The position numbers and the translations under genes are program-made. A DNA stretch of 29,824 bases from WHSV01 sp050694055 (GTDB lineage Bacteria > Actinomycetota > CADDZG01 > WHSQ01): assembly GCA_050694055.1 (NCBI GenBank), contig JBOGWX010000074.1, positions 1 to 29,824 on the forward strand, given 5' to 3'. Numbering within the stretch: position 1 is the stretch's first letter; each line of letters starts with the position of its first letter. The notes beneath the pieces are model-generated. The model was not told the DNA's origin, searched no databases, and saw only the letters and a program-made list of their open reading frames with translations. Positions 13,928 to 22,661 of this stretch are shown piece by piece.

Positions 13928-14812
13928 ATGGCGGAACCCTCGCAATCGGCATCGCTCGGACGCAACACTGCCCTGGCGTTCGTCGCGCCTGCGCTGGGAC
14001 TGATCGGGGTGTTCTTGATCTTCCCCGCCCTGTGGACGCTCTACCTCGGGCTCACCGATTTGCGCCTGACTGGGTTGTCTGCGGCAGACCCTCAGTTCGT
14101 CGGGCTCAGGAACTTCACGAACGCGATCTCCGACGGCCAGTTCCTGAACTCGGTCAAAGTCACTTTCCTGTTCGTCATCGGCTCTTTGATCGGTCAGGTG
14201 GGGCTGGGGTTCACGCTGGCGTGGATGTTCCGCAGCTGGACGGGGCTTGGACGGCGGCTCCTCGAGGTGCTCGTGATCCTGGCGTGGATCATTCCCGGTT
14301 CGGTCGTCGCGTTTCTCTGGATTGCGTTCTTGGACGGTGATTCCGGCACTCTCAACGCGCTTCTCGGCCCCCTCGACGCGGGAACCGAGTGGTTGCTCCG
14401 ATACCCGCTGCTGTCGATCATCATCTTCAACACCTGGCGAGGCACCGCGTTCGCGATGTTGCTGTTCGGGGCCGCTCTGGGCGCTATTCCTCCCTCGCAC
14501 CTCGAGGCGGCCCGCCTCGCCGGGGCCCAAACCTGGCAGCAGTTGCGCGATGTCGTACTACCGACTATTCGCGGGCACGTCTTCACTGCGTTCCTGCTGA
14601 TCACGTTGTGGACGTTCAACCTGTTTACGCCGTATCTGTTGACGCGCAGCGGGCCAAACTTTCGCACCGACATCCTGCCGGCGTTCGTCTTTCGCGAGGC
14701 TATAAGCTCCGGTCGCCTCGGCTACGGCGCAGCGATCTCGGTTGTGATGCTACTGATCAACCTGCTCCTGGCGGGGTTCTACCTGCGGATCGTGCGCGAG
14801 AGGAAAGTCTGA
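13928..14812 (+). CDS. ABC sugar permease, MalF/UgpA type
   Basis: 294 residues, six predicted membrane helices (first at about 15-37). The cytoplasmic EAA loop is EAARLAGAQTWQQLRDVVLP near residues 199-218, the coupling helix to the ATPase. The N-terminal periplasmic loop carries FVGLRNFTNAI, the usual signature of this permease class. It forms a heterodimer with the next gene product. The stop overlaps the next start by one base (TGATG). Confidence 0.9.
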   Translation: MAEPSQSASLGRNTALAFVAPALGLIGVFLIFPALWTLYLGLTDLRLTGLSAADPQFVGLRNFTNAISDGQFLNSVKVTFLFVIGSLIGQVGLGFTLAWMFRSWTGLGRRLLEVLVILAWIIPGSVVAFLWIAFLDGDSGTLNALLGPLDAGTEWLLRYPLLSIIIFNTWRGTAFAMLLFGAALGAIPPSHLEAARLAGAQTWQQLRDVVLPTIRGHVFTAFLLITLWTFNLFTPYLLTRSGPNFRTDILPAFVFREAISSGRLGYGAAISVVMLLINLLLAGFYLRIVRERKV

Positions 14813-15669
14813 TGGGGGCTCAGGCGCAGACGGCGGCGATCGGCACGGCGATCGTGCGCAAGATGATCGCGCGCATCGGCTTCTATGTCGTCGTCGTCGT
14901 CATCGGGGCGTTCTTCGCCGTCCCGATGCTGTGGCTCGTGCTCGCGCCGTTCGACGCTCAGCCCACGCTCGCAGCCGAGATCCCTCGATTCAGCCTCGAA
15001 AACTTCCTCAGCGTGCTCGATAATCCGTTCGCCCTAACGTCTCTGCGGAATTCCGTCCTCCTGTCGGTGCAGGCGATGGTGCTGATGGTCGCCGCCGCAG
15101 CACTGTGCTCGTACGCGCTCAGCCGCGTGAGACTGCCTGGGCGTGACGCACTGCTCTACGTGCTGTTGTTGTTCTCGTCGATCGTCACGGGGACCGCGGC
15201 GATGGTCCCGATCTTCCAGCTCATCTTCCGCCTCCGTCTGATCGACACCTACATGGGCGTGGTGCTGGTGATAACGGGAGGTCTGTTACCCGCGGCCATC
15301 TTCATTCTCAAGGACTTCATGGACTCGATGCCGGCCAGCTACGAGGAGTCGGCGCGCCTCTCGGGGGCCGGCCCCCTTCAGACGCTGCGGGACATCGTGC
15401 TGCCGGTTGTGCGTCCCGGCCTCGCCGTGATCGCGGTGTGGGCACTGGTCAATGTGTGGGGTGATTTCTTGATGCCCTTCATCCTGCTGCGAAGCGCCGA
15501 GCTTCAGCCTGCGGCCGTGGTGATGTTCAACTTTTACACCGAGGGGGGCCAGGCCAATCTCAGGCTGCTGTCGGCGTACTCGTTCTTGTACTCGATCCCC
15601 GTCGTCGTCATGTATCTGTTCGTCAATATGCGCTATGGGTTCCGTTTCTATGGAGGAATCAAAGCCTGA
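14812..15669 (+). CDS. ABC sugar permease, MalG/UgpE type
   Basis: 285 residues, six predicted membrane helices. The first hydrophobic helix (FYVVVVVIGAFFAVPMLWLVL) is followed by a periplasmic segment and the L-x-N-S-x-x-L-S motif in SLRNSVLLSV. The EAA loop is EESARLSGAGPLQTLRDIVLP. Partner of the preceding permease. ATG 14812 overlaps the upstream stop; longer in-frame openings upstream lie inside the previous gene. Its own stop overlaps the ATPase start by one base. Confidence 0.9.
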   Translation: MGAQAQTAAIGTAIVRKMIARIGFYVVVVVIGAFFAVPMLWLVLAPFDAQPTLAAEIPRFSLENFLSVLDNPFALTSLRNSVLLSVQAMVLMVAAAALCSYALSRVRLPGRDALLYVLLLFSSIVTGTAAMVPIFQLIFRLRLIDTYMGVVLVITGGLLPAAIFILKDFMDSMPASYEESARLSGAGPLQTLRDIVLPVVRPGLAVIAVWALVNVWGDFLMPFILLRSAELQPAAVVMFNFYTEGGQANLRLLSAYSFLYSIPVVVMYLFVNMRYGFRFYGGIKA

Positions 15670-16814
15670 TGGCCGAAGTGCAAGTCTCGTCGCTCACCAA
15701 GGTGTTTCCCAACGGGGTACGAGCCATCGATGGGCTCGACCTCTCCATTGCGGAGGGCGAGTTCTTCGCCCTGTTGGGCCCATCCGGCTGTGGCAAGACG
15801 ACGCTGCTCCGAATGATCGCAGGCCTGGAAACCCCGACCGATGGCACGATCTCGATCGCCGGGCGAGATGTCACCGCCACTCAACCCGGTGAACGGGACG
15901 TCGCGATGGTGTTTCAGGACTACGCCCTCTACCCGCACATGACGGTCACCGAAAACATCTCGTACCCGCTCAAGGTTCGCAAGCTCGGACGAGACGAGCG
16001 GCACGACCGGGCGGCCGAGGTTGCGCGAGGACTCCAGGTCCAGCATCTGCTGGAAAGGAGGCCGGGGCAGCTATCGGGGGGACAGCAGCAACGCGTCGCG
16101 GTGGCTCGGGCGATCGTTTACAAGCCGAGCGTTTTCCTGTTCGACGAGCCCTTGTCGAACCTCGACGCCCGCCTTCGGCTAGAAGCACGCACCTTCCTCA
16201 AGCGCCTGCAGCAGGAGCTTGGAAGCACCACCATCTACGTGACTCACGACCAGTCTGAGGCGCTCGCGCTGGCCGATCGCATCGCGGTCATGAAAGACGG
16301 AGGCATCCGTCAGCTCGCCCCGGCCGAGGAGGTCTACAACCGGCCCGCGTCTGTGTTCGTGGCGAGTTTCATCGGTTCGGTGCCGATGAACCTCCTCGAA
16401 GCCGGGCTGGAGGAGGGTCGCGTGCGTGTCGGGAGCGCGGCCGTCCAGGTCCCGGAGCATGCCCGCGATCAAAGGCTCGCCTCGCCCGAGGTCGTTCTTG
16501 GAATCCGTCCCGAACACGCAACCCTGACGACCGAGCAGGTCGACGGCGCGCTGCAGGGCCGGGTGAGCGTGATCGAGTTGCTCGGCAACGAGTACCTCGT
16601 CACGGTCGAGAACGAATCCACGGCGGTGCAGGCGACCAGCTTCGAGGCGCCCGCAGTCGGAGTCTCCGCATGGGTCACCTTCGATCCCGAGCGGGCCCTG
16701 CTCTATCGCCGAAGCGACGGCAGGCTGGTGGGGACGCCGGAGTCGCCCGACTCCGGCGACGATGAGGTCACGCCGGCCGCCGCCGGAATGCATGCCCGGC
16801 TTCCGGCCTCGTGA
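15669..16814 (+). CDS. ABC transporter ATPase, MalK/UgpC/MsmX type
   Basis: 381 residues. Walker A is GPSGCGKTT (37-45), Q-loop Gln83 is in VFQDYALYPH, the signature is LSGGQQQ (135-141), Walker B is FLFDEP (156-161), and the H-loop is YVTHDQ. Residues after about 235 form the MalK-like C-terminal OB-fold domain (VVLGIRPEHA at about 275). In related systems such domains bind the permease or regulators. The last 30 residues (GDDEVTPAAAGMHARLPAS) are a loose tail. It drives uptake for the two permeases upstream. Its end overlaps the CehA-like gene by 4 nt (GTGA). Confidence 0.93.
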   Translation: MAEVQVSSLTKVFPNGVRAIDGLDLSIAEGEFFALLGPSGCGKTTLLRMIAGLETPTDGTISIAGRDVTATQPGERDVAMVFQDYALYPHMTVTENISYPLKVRKLGRDERHDRAAEVARGLQVQHLLERRPGQLSGGQQQRVAVARAIVYKPSVFLFDEPLSNLDARLRLEARTFLKRLQQELGSTTIYVTHDQSEALALADRIAVMKDGGIRQLAPAEEVYNRPASVFVASFIGSVPMNLLEAGLEEGRVRVGSAAVQVPEHARDQRLASPEVVLGIRPEHATLTTEQVDGALQGRVSVIELLGNEYLVTVENESTAVQATSFEAPAVGVSAWVTFDPERALLYRRSDGRLVGTPESPDSGDDEVTPAAAGMHARLPAS

Positions 16815-17983
16815 CCGTGCAACGGTTGCACCTCACGGTCGCCGATCGCGAGCAATCCAGAGAACGCTATGTTTCCTTCGAGGTTCCGGCGGGCGCCCGG
16901 GGCCTCGAGATTCGCCTGGACTACTCCTCTTCGGACGCGACCATCGACCTCGGGTTGTTCGCACCGAACGGGTTCCGCGGCTACTCGGGGTCGGCGCGCA
17001 GGCGCGTCGCGGTGACCCCCGAGCGCGCGACACCCGGGTACCTCGCGGGCGAGCTCGCCCCGGGAGCCTGGAACGTCTACCTCGGCCTGCATCGGATCAC
17101 CGGGCGCGGAGCAGACGTCGTGGTCGGTATCGATGTCGGCGCGGCCGAGGTCGAACCCTCCACGGAAATGCCTCCGGCCCCCGAACCGCTCCCCGCCCGC
17201 CGCGTGCCCGCCGCCGGAAGAAGGCGGTGGTTGCGCGGCGATCTCCACGCCCACACGCACCATTCCGACGGCCGGTTGTCGGTGGCCGAGCTGGCCGCGT
17301 CGGCGCGCGCCAACGGGCTCGACTTTCTCGCCGTGACGGATCACAACACCGTGAGCCATCACGCCGAGCTGGAAGAGGCCTCCCGGCGCTACGACGTGGA
17401 GCTGATTCCGGGCGAGGAGGTGACCGCGCCGCGCGGTCACGCCAACTGCCTCGGGTCGACGCGCTGGGTCGACTGGCGCACGGAGCCCGAAGACTGGGTC
17501 GCGCGCGCTCACGAAGGTGGGGGGTTGCTGTCTATCAACCATCCGACCGGACCGGATCAGACTTGGCCCGATCCCGTCCCCGAGGGGACCGATCTCATCG
17601 AGGCATGGCACGGGCGATGGGATCGCATGGGCGATGGCGCGCTGAGCTGGTGGAGGAGCCGCGACCACGTCGGAGTCGGAGGCAGCGACTTCCACGGCGG
17701 GCCGCACCGCGCGCTCGCGCGCCCCACGACCTGGGTCGAGGCGGAAGACGACGACGTGCTCGGCGCGCTGCGCACGGGGCGCGTTGCGATCTCGGCCTCG
17801 CCCGACGCGCCGCTTCTGGTCCGGCTCGGTGACGAGGTCCGAGTGCTCGACGCCGAGGGGTTAACGCTCGAGGGCCCCGACGGAGCCGACCGGGTCCGCG
17901 GAAGCGATGTCTCGGTTCGCGCCGGAGCGGGTCACTATTGTCTGCGCGACGAGAGCGGCCGTCTGATGGCGCTCACCGCCTGA
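16811..17983 (+). CDS. CehA/McbA-family PHP-domain metallohydrolase
   Basis: 390 residues. The N-terminal 115 or so are a beta-rich domain (FEVPAGARGLEIRLDYSS, APNGFRGYSG, LAPGAWNVYLGL). The PHP domain follows with ligands in GDLHAHTHHSDG (H146, H148), VTDHNT (D177, H178), GEEVT (E202/E203), GHAN (H210), NHP (H244) and GSDFH (D293, H295). All expected metal-binding motifs are present, so it should be an active di- or trinuclear metal hydrolase. CehA itself cleaves the carbamate ester carbaryl, but most family members have unknown substrates. Its place as last gene of the sugar operon suggests phosphoester or ester removal from the imported compound. Its 3' end overlaps the convergent mannosidase by 11 nt. 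Confidence 0.85.
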   Translation: MTVQRLHLTVADREQSRERYVSFEVPAGARGLEIRLDYSSSDATIDLGLFAPNGFRGYSGSARRRVAVTPERATPGYLAGELAPGAWNVYLGLHRITGRGADVVVGIDVGAAEVEPSTEMPPAPEPLPARRVPAAGRRRWLRGDLHAHTHHSDGRLSVAELAASARANGLDFLAVTDHNTVSHHAELEEASRRYDVELIPGEEVTAPRGHANCLGSTRWVDWRTEPEDWVARAHEGGGLLSINHPTGPDQTWPDPVPEGTDLIEAWHGRWDRMGDGALSWWRSRDHVGVGGSDFHGGPHRALARPTTWVEAEDDDVLGALRTGRVAISASPDAPLLVRLGDEVRVLDAEGLTLEGPDGADRVRGSDVSVRAGAGHYCLRDESGRLMALTA

Positions 17984-20696
17984 TCTGGAGCGTGAGAATC
18001 TCCCAGGGCTGCAGGGGAGCCTCGACCCGTCCTCCGGCGACCGTGAGAGGGCTTGGCTCGCCCCCCAGCAGATCGGTCGCGACCGCCGCGGAGATGTCTC
18101 CCGAAATCACAGCCGTCGTCGGCTCCGACTGCTGGCATACGAGCCGCACCTCGAGCGCATCGCGGCGCCGCCGAAGTGAGGTCAACACGACGTTTCGCCC
18201 TTCGATCTGCAAGCCGTTCCGAGCGCCCGGCCGTCCCTCCGAGTCGCCGCGTCCCGTCATCACGACGAAGGGGTGAGCGAAGCGCTCGCGCTGCTCCAGA
18301 GCGCCCGCCTCCTGCCACGGCGCAGCGTGAGGGAATAGTGCGAACGACTGCTCGACCGGCCCGATGCATTGCGCACCGGGAATTGCGACCTCGGGGCCGG
18401 CCGGCTCGCGCCGGAGCGCGTTGAAGTTGCAGCTAATCATCCCCGTAGCCCGCAGCAGCGTGAGCGCGAGCTCACGACCACCATCGACGACCTCGTACTC
18501 AGTGACGCGATCGAGCAGCACCGAGATTCCGTCGACCGACACCATTCCGTGCGCGGGGAAAGTCGGCAGAGGGTGTTCACCGTGGCCGCCTTCGACCTCG
18601 AGCCCGCGTTCAACCACGGCGAACTGGCCCTCGGCCCAGGAGCTGCCGACCGGAGCCATCAGCGGTATGTGCCAGCGCAAGCGGTGATCGCGGCACGGGT
18701 TCTCGAACCTCACCCGCACACGGGCGAACGGCTCTCCGGCCCGGAGCTCCACCGAGGTCGTCACCGTGACCCGGACCCGCCGATCCGACCGGCCGATCGC
18801 GCCCGAGCTCTCGGGCCACTCATAGCTCCGAGCGATCTCGAGCTCGGCGCACAGGGGGCCGCGGGCGATGCATCGAATCTCCACCGCCCGGGGGTCGGAG
18901 ATCTGCTCGTCCGCTGCGGGGGGTGCGTAGTTGTAGCTGTCTCCAGCGTCGCCGCCGTCGGCCAGGCGCCCGACGCCCCGCAGGGACGCGCCTCCGCCCT
19001 CGAGGTCGAGCTCACCGCGCTCATCGACCTCGACCCTCACGAGCGTGTTCTCCAAGCTGTTCTGGTTCGCGACGACCGGAGCCCCAACCTCCCCCGAACC
19101 CCGGCTCATGCGCCCCGATGTCCACCCCAGTGCGGGGGCCTCGAGCTGCGCGAGCAAGCTGCGCCGGGGCCTGCCCACCATCAACACGTCCCATTCGTCA
19201 TGGGGACGTGCGGCGGCCGCCGTCTCGATCTGGGCTCGCAGGGCGTCCATGTCCAGCGACGGTGGATCGGCGACCCGGTCGACCTCGATCGTCAGTCGGG
19301 GGATGCCGTCGGCCTCCCCGGTGTGGAAGCCGTTTATCTCGCGCCCGAAGAGCTCGCGCCCGTGCGCGATGTCGAGGATCGATGGAACCGCGTGCCCGGG
19401 CACGCGAGCACGATGTATCAGGGGGGCATCGCGCCGCACCTCCTGGGTTGGTGCCCATCGTCCATCGGGCATCTCGAGCGCGACCTCGTCCCAGTGCTCG
19501 GGGATCGGAAGGTCGATGGGCACGAGATCGGATCGGTTGGTCGGCGAGGGGTTGAAGGCGACGATCCCGTCCCCTACCGCATTGGTCGCCATGCCTTCGG
19601 CGACCCGGCGCACCAGGCCGTGCGCTATCTGTTTCGCCTCGTCGTAGCGCACCATGACCTGTGCGTCGACCTCGTCGGTCGAGCATCCGCAGATCGAGTC
19701 GTGGGCAGAGTTCTCGATCACCCTCCGCCACGCCATATCGAGTAGGCGAGCACCGTCGTCGCTGCCGTGCAGCGCGACGACGGGTTCGGCGTAGCGCGCG
19801 AGCAAGCGTTCGGCGGTCGCCGCGCGCGCCCGGAGCGGGACGCGCGTCGAGGTCACGCCCATGAGCATGTTGGCGCGCGCTCCCGATCGCATCTCGCCGC
19901 GCCAGTGGGGATCGCCGGGCCCGGGAGCGCGGGAGGACGCCAGGTAGTCCGCAAGCGTGGAGATGCGCAGGCGGCCGTGGTGCCCTCGGTCGTTGAAAGA
20001 GCGGACGAGATCGACGAGGTCGGGAAGGGGGGCCGTGTGATCGGTGCCGTGCATCGCGAGCAGGTCGTCGTCGCCGAAGAAGTGCTCGAGCGCGCGCCGA
20101 AAGCCGGCGACCTTGTCGTCGAGTCCGGCCGGCACAGCGAAGAGGTGAGCCGCGTTGCCGTAGCCGTCGACGAGGTACTCGGCCCCCACAGCCGAGCCGT
20201 CGAGCGCCTCCCAGGAGAACACGTGCCGATCGACGGCTGCGGGAACGCCCCGCCACACGACCGCTCGTTCGATGCCGAAGCGAGCCAGTATCTGTGGCAT
20301 CTGAGCGACGTGGCCGAACATGTCCGGCAGATAGCCCACGGTCATGACCGAGCCGAGCTCGCGGCCGCGTCTCAGCCCGGCCTCGAGGTTGCGCACGATC
20401 GTCTCGCCTGATACCAGGAACTCATCCATGAGGAACATCCAGGGTCCGACCGCAAGCCGATCTGCGGCGATCAGAGCGCGCAAGCGGTCCTCGGCCTCGG
20501 GCCGAACCTCGAGATAGTCGTCGACCGTGGCCAACTGGCCGTCGAGCGTGAACGCGAGATCGGGCTCCTGCTCCATGAGCTCGAGGAGATCGTCGATGAC
20601 ATCGACCAGGCGCAGACGAAAGTCCTGAAAGGGCCGGTACCACTCCCGGTCCCAATGCGTATGAGGGACGAGGTGAATAGTGGAGGATTCGCTCAC
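17973..20696 (-). CDS. GH38 alpha-mannosidase, MngB-like
   Basis: 907 residues, the full length of bacterial GH38. The zinc-site motif is HTHWDREWY (12-20), the nucleophile is Asp125 in GYLPDMFGH, and HGTDH lies in the catalytic barrel. The helical mid-domain has ENSAHDSICGCSTDEV, the pattern of MngB/2-O-mannosylglycerate-type enzymes. The C-terminal beta domains follow (SYNYAPPAADEQI, FENPCRDHRLRWHIPL). It should release alpha-linked mannose. No signal peptide, so it is cytoplasmic and acts after uptake. The start is GTG 20696, overlapping the oxidoreductase stop by 4 nt; the longer frame upstream lies within that gene. It converges on the ABC/CehA operon. Confidence 0.9.
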   Translation of the reverse strand: MSESSTIHLVPHTHWDREWYRPFQDFRLRLVDVIDDLLELMEQEPDLAFTLDGQLATVDDYLEVRPEAEDRLRALIAADRLAVGPWMFLMDEFLVSGETIVRNLEAGLRRGRELGSVMTVGYLPDMFGHVAQMPQILARFGIERAVVWRGVPAAVDRHVFSWEALDGSAVGAEYLVDGYGNAAHLFAVPAGLDDKVAGFRRALEHFFGDDDLLAMHGTDHTAPLPDLVDLVRSFNDRGHHGRLRISTLADYLASSRAPGPGDPHWRGEMRSGARANMLMGVTSTRVPLRARAATAERLLARYAEPVVALHGSDDGARLLDMAWRRVIENSAHDSICGCSTDEVDAQVMVRYDEAKQIAHGLVRRVAEGMATNAVGDGIVAFNPSPTNRSDLVPIDLPIPEHWDEVALEMPDGRWAPTQEVRRDAPLIHRARVPGHAVPSILDIAHGRELFGREINGFHTGEADGIPRLTIEVDRVADPPSLDMDALRAQIETAAAARPHDEWDVLMVGRPRRSLLAQLEAPALGWTSGRMSRGSGEVGAPVVANQNSLENTLVRVEVDERGELDLEGGGASLRGVGRLADGGDAGDSYNYAPPAADEQISDPRAVEIRCIARGPLCAELEIARSYEWPESSGAIGRSDRRVRVTVTTSVELRAGEPFARVRVRFENPCRDHRLRWHIPLMAPVGSSWAEGQFAVVERGLEVEGGHGEHPLPTFPAHGMVSVDGISVLLDRVTEYEVVDGGRELALTLLRATGMISCNFNALRREPAGPEVAIPGAQCIGPVEQSFALFPHAAPWQEAGALEQRERFAHPFVVMTGRGDSEGRPGARNGLQIEGRNVVLTSLRRRRDALEVRLVCQQSEPTTAVISGDISAAVATDLLGGEPSPLTVAGGRVEAPLQPWEILTLQIRR

Positions 20697-21814
20697 CGAG
20701 CCGCGGCCTCGCCGCCGACCGCCACGCCTTGGTTCCGTCCGATCAATGCCGCCGCTCGTTGAGCGAGCGCGATGTGCCGCGTGCCTGCTCCCACGCCGGC
20801 GCGGGGGCGACCCCCGAACTTGACCAACTCGTGAAAGGCGAGTAGCTGCCGGTCGAAGGCCTCCTGCGGCGACCGGTGCGACGTGACCCGCTCGCCGAGC
20901 TCGCCGTCGCGCTCGGTGACGGTCAAGACCGTGGCGGCGTCCATCCAAAACGGTGACGGAAACACGATCTTCAGACTGCCATCGTCGAAGTGAAGCGCGA
21001 CCTCCTCTCGATAAACTGGCCGCTCGGGCAGGAAGTGCCACCGAATCGAGGCGCGTGCTCCATCGCCGAGCGGCCCCTCGAGCGCGACCGAGGGCGGCCA
21101 TTCCAGTGGGGGCCAGGTCCGGGCCTCGTCGACACCGGCGAGACCACCCACCAGGGCGTCGAGCACGGAGAGCTCGTGCACGATGCTGCCGAGCAACACG
21201 TGCGCGTAGAGCGGCCCCAAGGTCGCGGCGGCGCTACCCAGGGCTCGGCTGACGATGTCGTTATCGGAGGGAAGGAGCTCATCCGGGGCAGGACGGACGA
21301 GGGGGCCGAGGTGCGCGATTTGCCGCTCTATCGACGGATGCAGGACCGTGATCTCGGCGCTGCGCAACTTGCCGAGGGCATCGATGAGGCCGCCGGCGCG
21401 CTCCACCGCGGGATCGAACTGCTTCATGTAACCGAGCTGGAGGCGCGCCGCCGGCCCCAGGGCGTCGGCCTCCTCGACCGTGTAGGCCAGCGGCTTCTCG
21501 CACAGCAGCGGGAGTCGGGCGGCGAGGATCGAGCGGGCGGCCGGCCCGTGGGAGCCCGACGTCAACAGGAGCACGGCGTCGAGATCGCCGGCACCGAGCA
21601 GGTCATCGATCGACCGGTGCCGGGCGGCGGCCGGGAGATGAAGCCGGTCGGCCATCGCATCGAGCACGGTTGCCGACGCGTCGGCGACCGCGGCGATACG
21701 AAACTGGGCCGGACGCCGCGCGAGCAGCGGGAGGTAGATGATCTGCGCCACCGTACCGAGCCCCGCGATGCCCAATCGGACGGGTTCGCCGGACGTTTCG
21801 GGGGTTGGTCCCAT
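20693..21814 (-). CDS. Gfo/Idh/MocA-family oxidoreductase
   Basis: 373 residues. The N-terminal Rossmann motif is GIAGLGTVAQ (15-24), with GxGxxA-type spacing and a V-A-D-A acidic end of beta-2. CEKPLA (105-110) contains the E-K-P catalytic lysine motif. The C-terminal alpha/beta domain holds YMKQFDPAV (substrate-side region) and the long GxFxxD-type segment before EAFDRQLLAFHEL. It probably oxidises or epimerises a sugar or sugar alcohol with NAD(P). ATG 21814 is preferred over 21856: TAATAT (-10) lies between them, only 8 nt before 21814. Coupled to the GH38 gene. Confidence 0.87.
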   Translation of the reverse strand: MGPTPETSGEPVRLGIAGLGTVAQIIYLPLLARRPAQFRIAAVADASATVLDAMADRLHLPAAARHRSIDDLLGAGDLDAVLLLTSGSHGPAARSILAARLPLLCEKPLAYTVEEADALGPAARLQLGYMKQFDPAVERAGGLIDALGKLRSAEITVLHPSIERQIAHLGPLVRPAPDELLPSDNDIVSRALGSAAATLGPLYAHVLLGSIVHELSVLDALVGGLAGVDEARTWPPLEWPPSVALEGPLGDGARASIRWHFLPERPVYREEVALHFDDGSLKIVFPSPFWMDAATVLTVTERDGELGERVTSHRSPQEAFDRQLLAFHELVKFGGRPRAGVGAGTRHIALAQRAAALIGRNQGVAVGGEAAAR

Positions 21815-21822
21815 TTGCCGGG

Positions 21823-21828
21823 ATATTA
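21823..21828 (-). promoter_or_regulatory. -10 box of the oxidoreductase/mannosidase operon
   Basis: TAATAT on the minus strand, 8 nt before the ATG at 21814; predicted start of transcription is almost at the ATG, giving a near-leaderless mRNA. No strong -35 is seen, so activator help or a GC-rich -35 is possible. Confidence 0.4.
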
Positions 21829-21898
21829 GAACAAGGCCGTCGATGAGCGAATGCACGAGCCACAGGCTCTCGGAAGAGCACGCACACGTGGAAGTTGA

Positions 21899-21913
21899 AT
21901 ACCATCTTGGTAT
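21899..21913. promoter_or_regulatory. Second copy of the RHH/MazF operator palindrome
   Basis: ATACCA-TCT-TGGTAT is identical to 5217-5231 and lies 9 nt before the dead antitoxin start at 21,923, exactly as in the live operon. The live antitoxin could still bind here. Upstream DNA is unrelated to the other copy. Confidence 0.65.
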
Positions 21914-21922
21914 GCTCGCTGC

Positions 21923-22193
21923 ATTACGACTGAGCAGATAGCCGTACGCCTGTCGCGCGACCCTTCTCGCAAGATTGGATGAGCTGGTGGACCGAGGGAT
22001 CTACGAGAGCCGCGCCGCGGCGGTTCGAGCAGGCGTCGAAGCGATTGCGCAGATCGAACAGCGCCGGGCGCTGGATCGATCCATAGTTGAGGGCTACAGC
22101 CGAACTCCCCCAACTCCCGCTGACGAGGCCGCGGCCCTGGAGTCGCGCAAGAGCGACTCCGGGCTGCAGTTTCCGTCCTGCTCCTCAGGATGA
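21923..22193 (+). pseudogene. Decayed RHH antitoxin, copy of 5241-5495
   Basis: The sequence aligns along almost the whole live antitoxin. The start codon is ATT instead of ATG, and one extra base near 21,955-21,970 shifts the frame (the live REL-LAR-LDD region). After that the frame reads ELVDRGIYESRAAAVRAG, AIAQIEQRRALDRSIVEG and YSRTPPTPADEAAALES, and homology ends near 22,148. The last 14 residues (RKSDSGLQFPSCSSG) do not match. No mazF follows. The antitoxin is inactivated, so it cannot neutralise a toxin; the operator and part of the coding region persist. Confidence 0.75.
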
Positions 22194-22248
22194 CCGTTAG
22201 AAGAGCCGATAGGCCAAGTTCGGACGAAAAGAGTGGGAGGTCACATAT

Positions 22249-22575
22249 ATGGACGCCGCGCACAAACAACGGACGAACCTCGGCGTTGGTCTCGGTCTCG
22301 GCGTTCAGATCGCCGGACGAGTGCTGCAAGGCTCCCCGTCCTCGGCGACGGCCGCGCTCGGAGCGCTTCTGGTTGCCGGCGGCCTGGCGGTCTTCGTCTG
22401 GGGCTGTGCCATGTACATGCAGGGCAAGGGCTATCACTCCGCGTGGGGACTGCTCGGTCTGCTATCGGTGATCGGTCTCATCGTCCTCGTGCTCCTCCGA
22501 GACCGTCAGCCCGAGAAAATGGCGTCTCCCCGCGTAGGCATTGGGTCGATACGTCCAACCCGAGTACGCGAGTAA
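22249..22575 (+). CDS. Small two-helix membrane protein
   Basis: 108 residues. Two hydrophobic helices are predicted at about 36-56 (LGALLVAGGLAVFVWGCAMYM) and 64-84 (SAWGLLGLLSVIGLIVLVLL), joined by a short QGKGYH turn and followed by a basic C-terminal tail (RDRQPEKMASPRVGIGS). GGGAGGT precedes the ATG. Short proteins ending in GLLGLLSVIGLIVLVLL-type helices are common in actinobacteria without known role. It does not clearly belong to the operon starting at 22,785. Confidence 0.6.
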   Translation: MDAAHKQRTNLGVGLGLGVQIAGRVLQGSPSSATAALGALLVAGGLAVFVWGCAMYMQGKGYHSAWGLLGLLSVIGLIVLVLLRDRQPEKMASPRVGIGSIRPTRVRE

Positions 22576-22645
22576 CGTCCCGGAACGCCGGCAGTGAACT
22601 CTCGCCCCTCGCGATTCATGCGGCCTGAAGAGGACCAACCCGCGA

Positions 22646-22661
22646 TGTGACCTACGTCACA
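22646..22661. promoter_or_regulatory. CRP/GlxR-type operator
   Basis: TGTGACCTACGTCACA is a perfect palindrome with TGTGA-N6-TCACA spacing, matching the CRP family consensus and the GlxR form TGTGANNTANNTCACA. It is centred about 130 nt before the halogenase-like gene start. A possible -10 TAGAGT lies at 22,752-22,757, which puts the site near -110. Regulation by a cAMP-binding CRP homologue is therefore likely for this operon. Confidence 0.65.

Noticed and set aside
12537..14530. Long open frames on the minus strand across the solute-binding and permease genes
   Set aside because: They mirror codon bias of the plus-strand genes in high-GC DNA, are very Arg/Gly/Asp-rich, and match no family.
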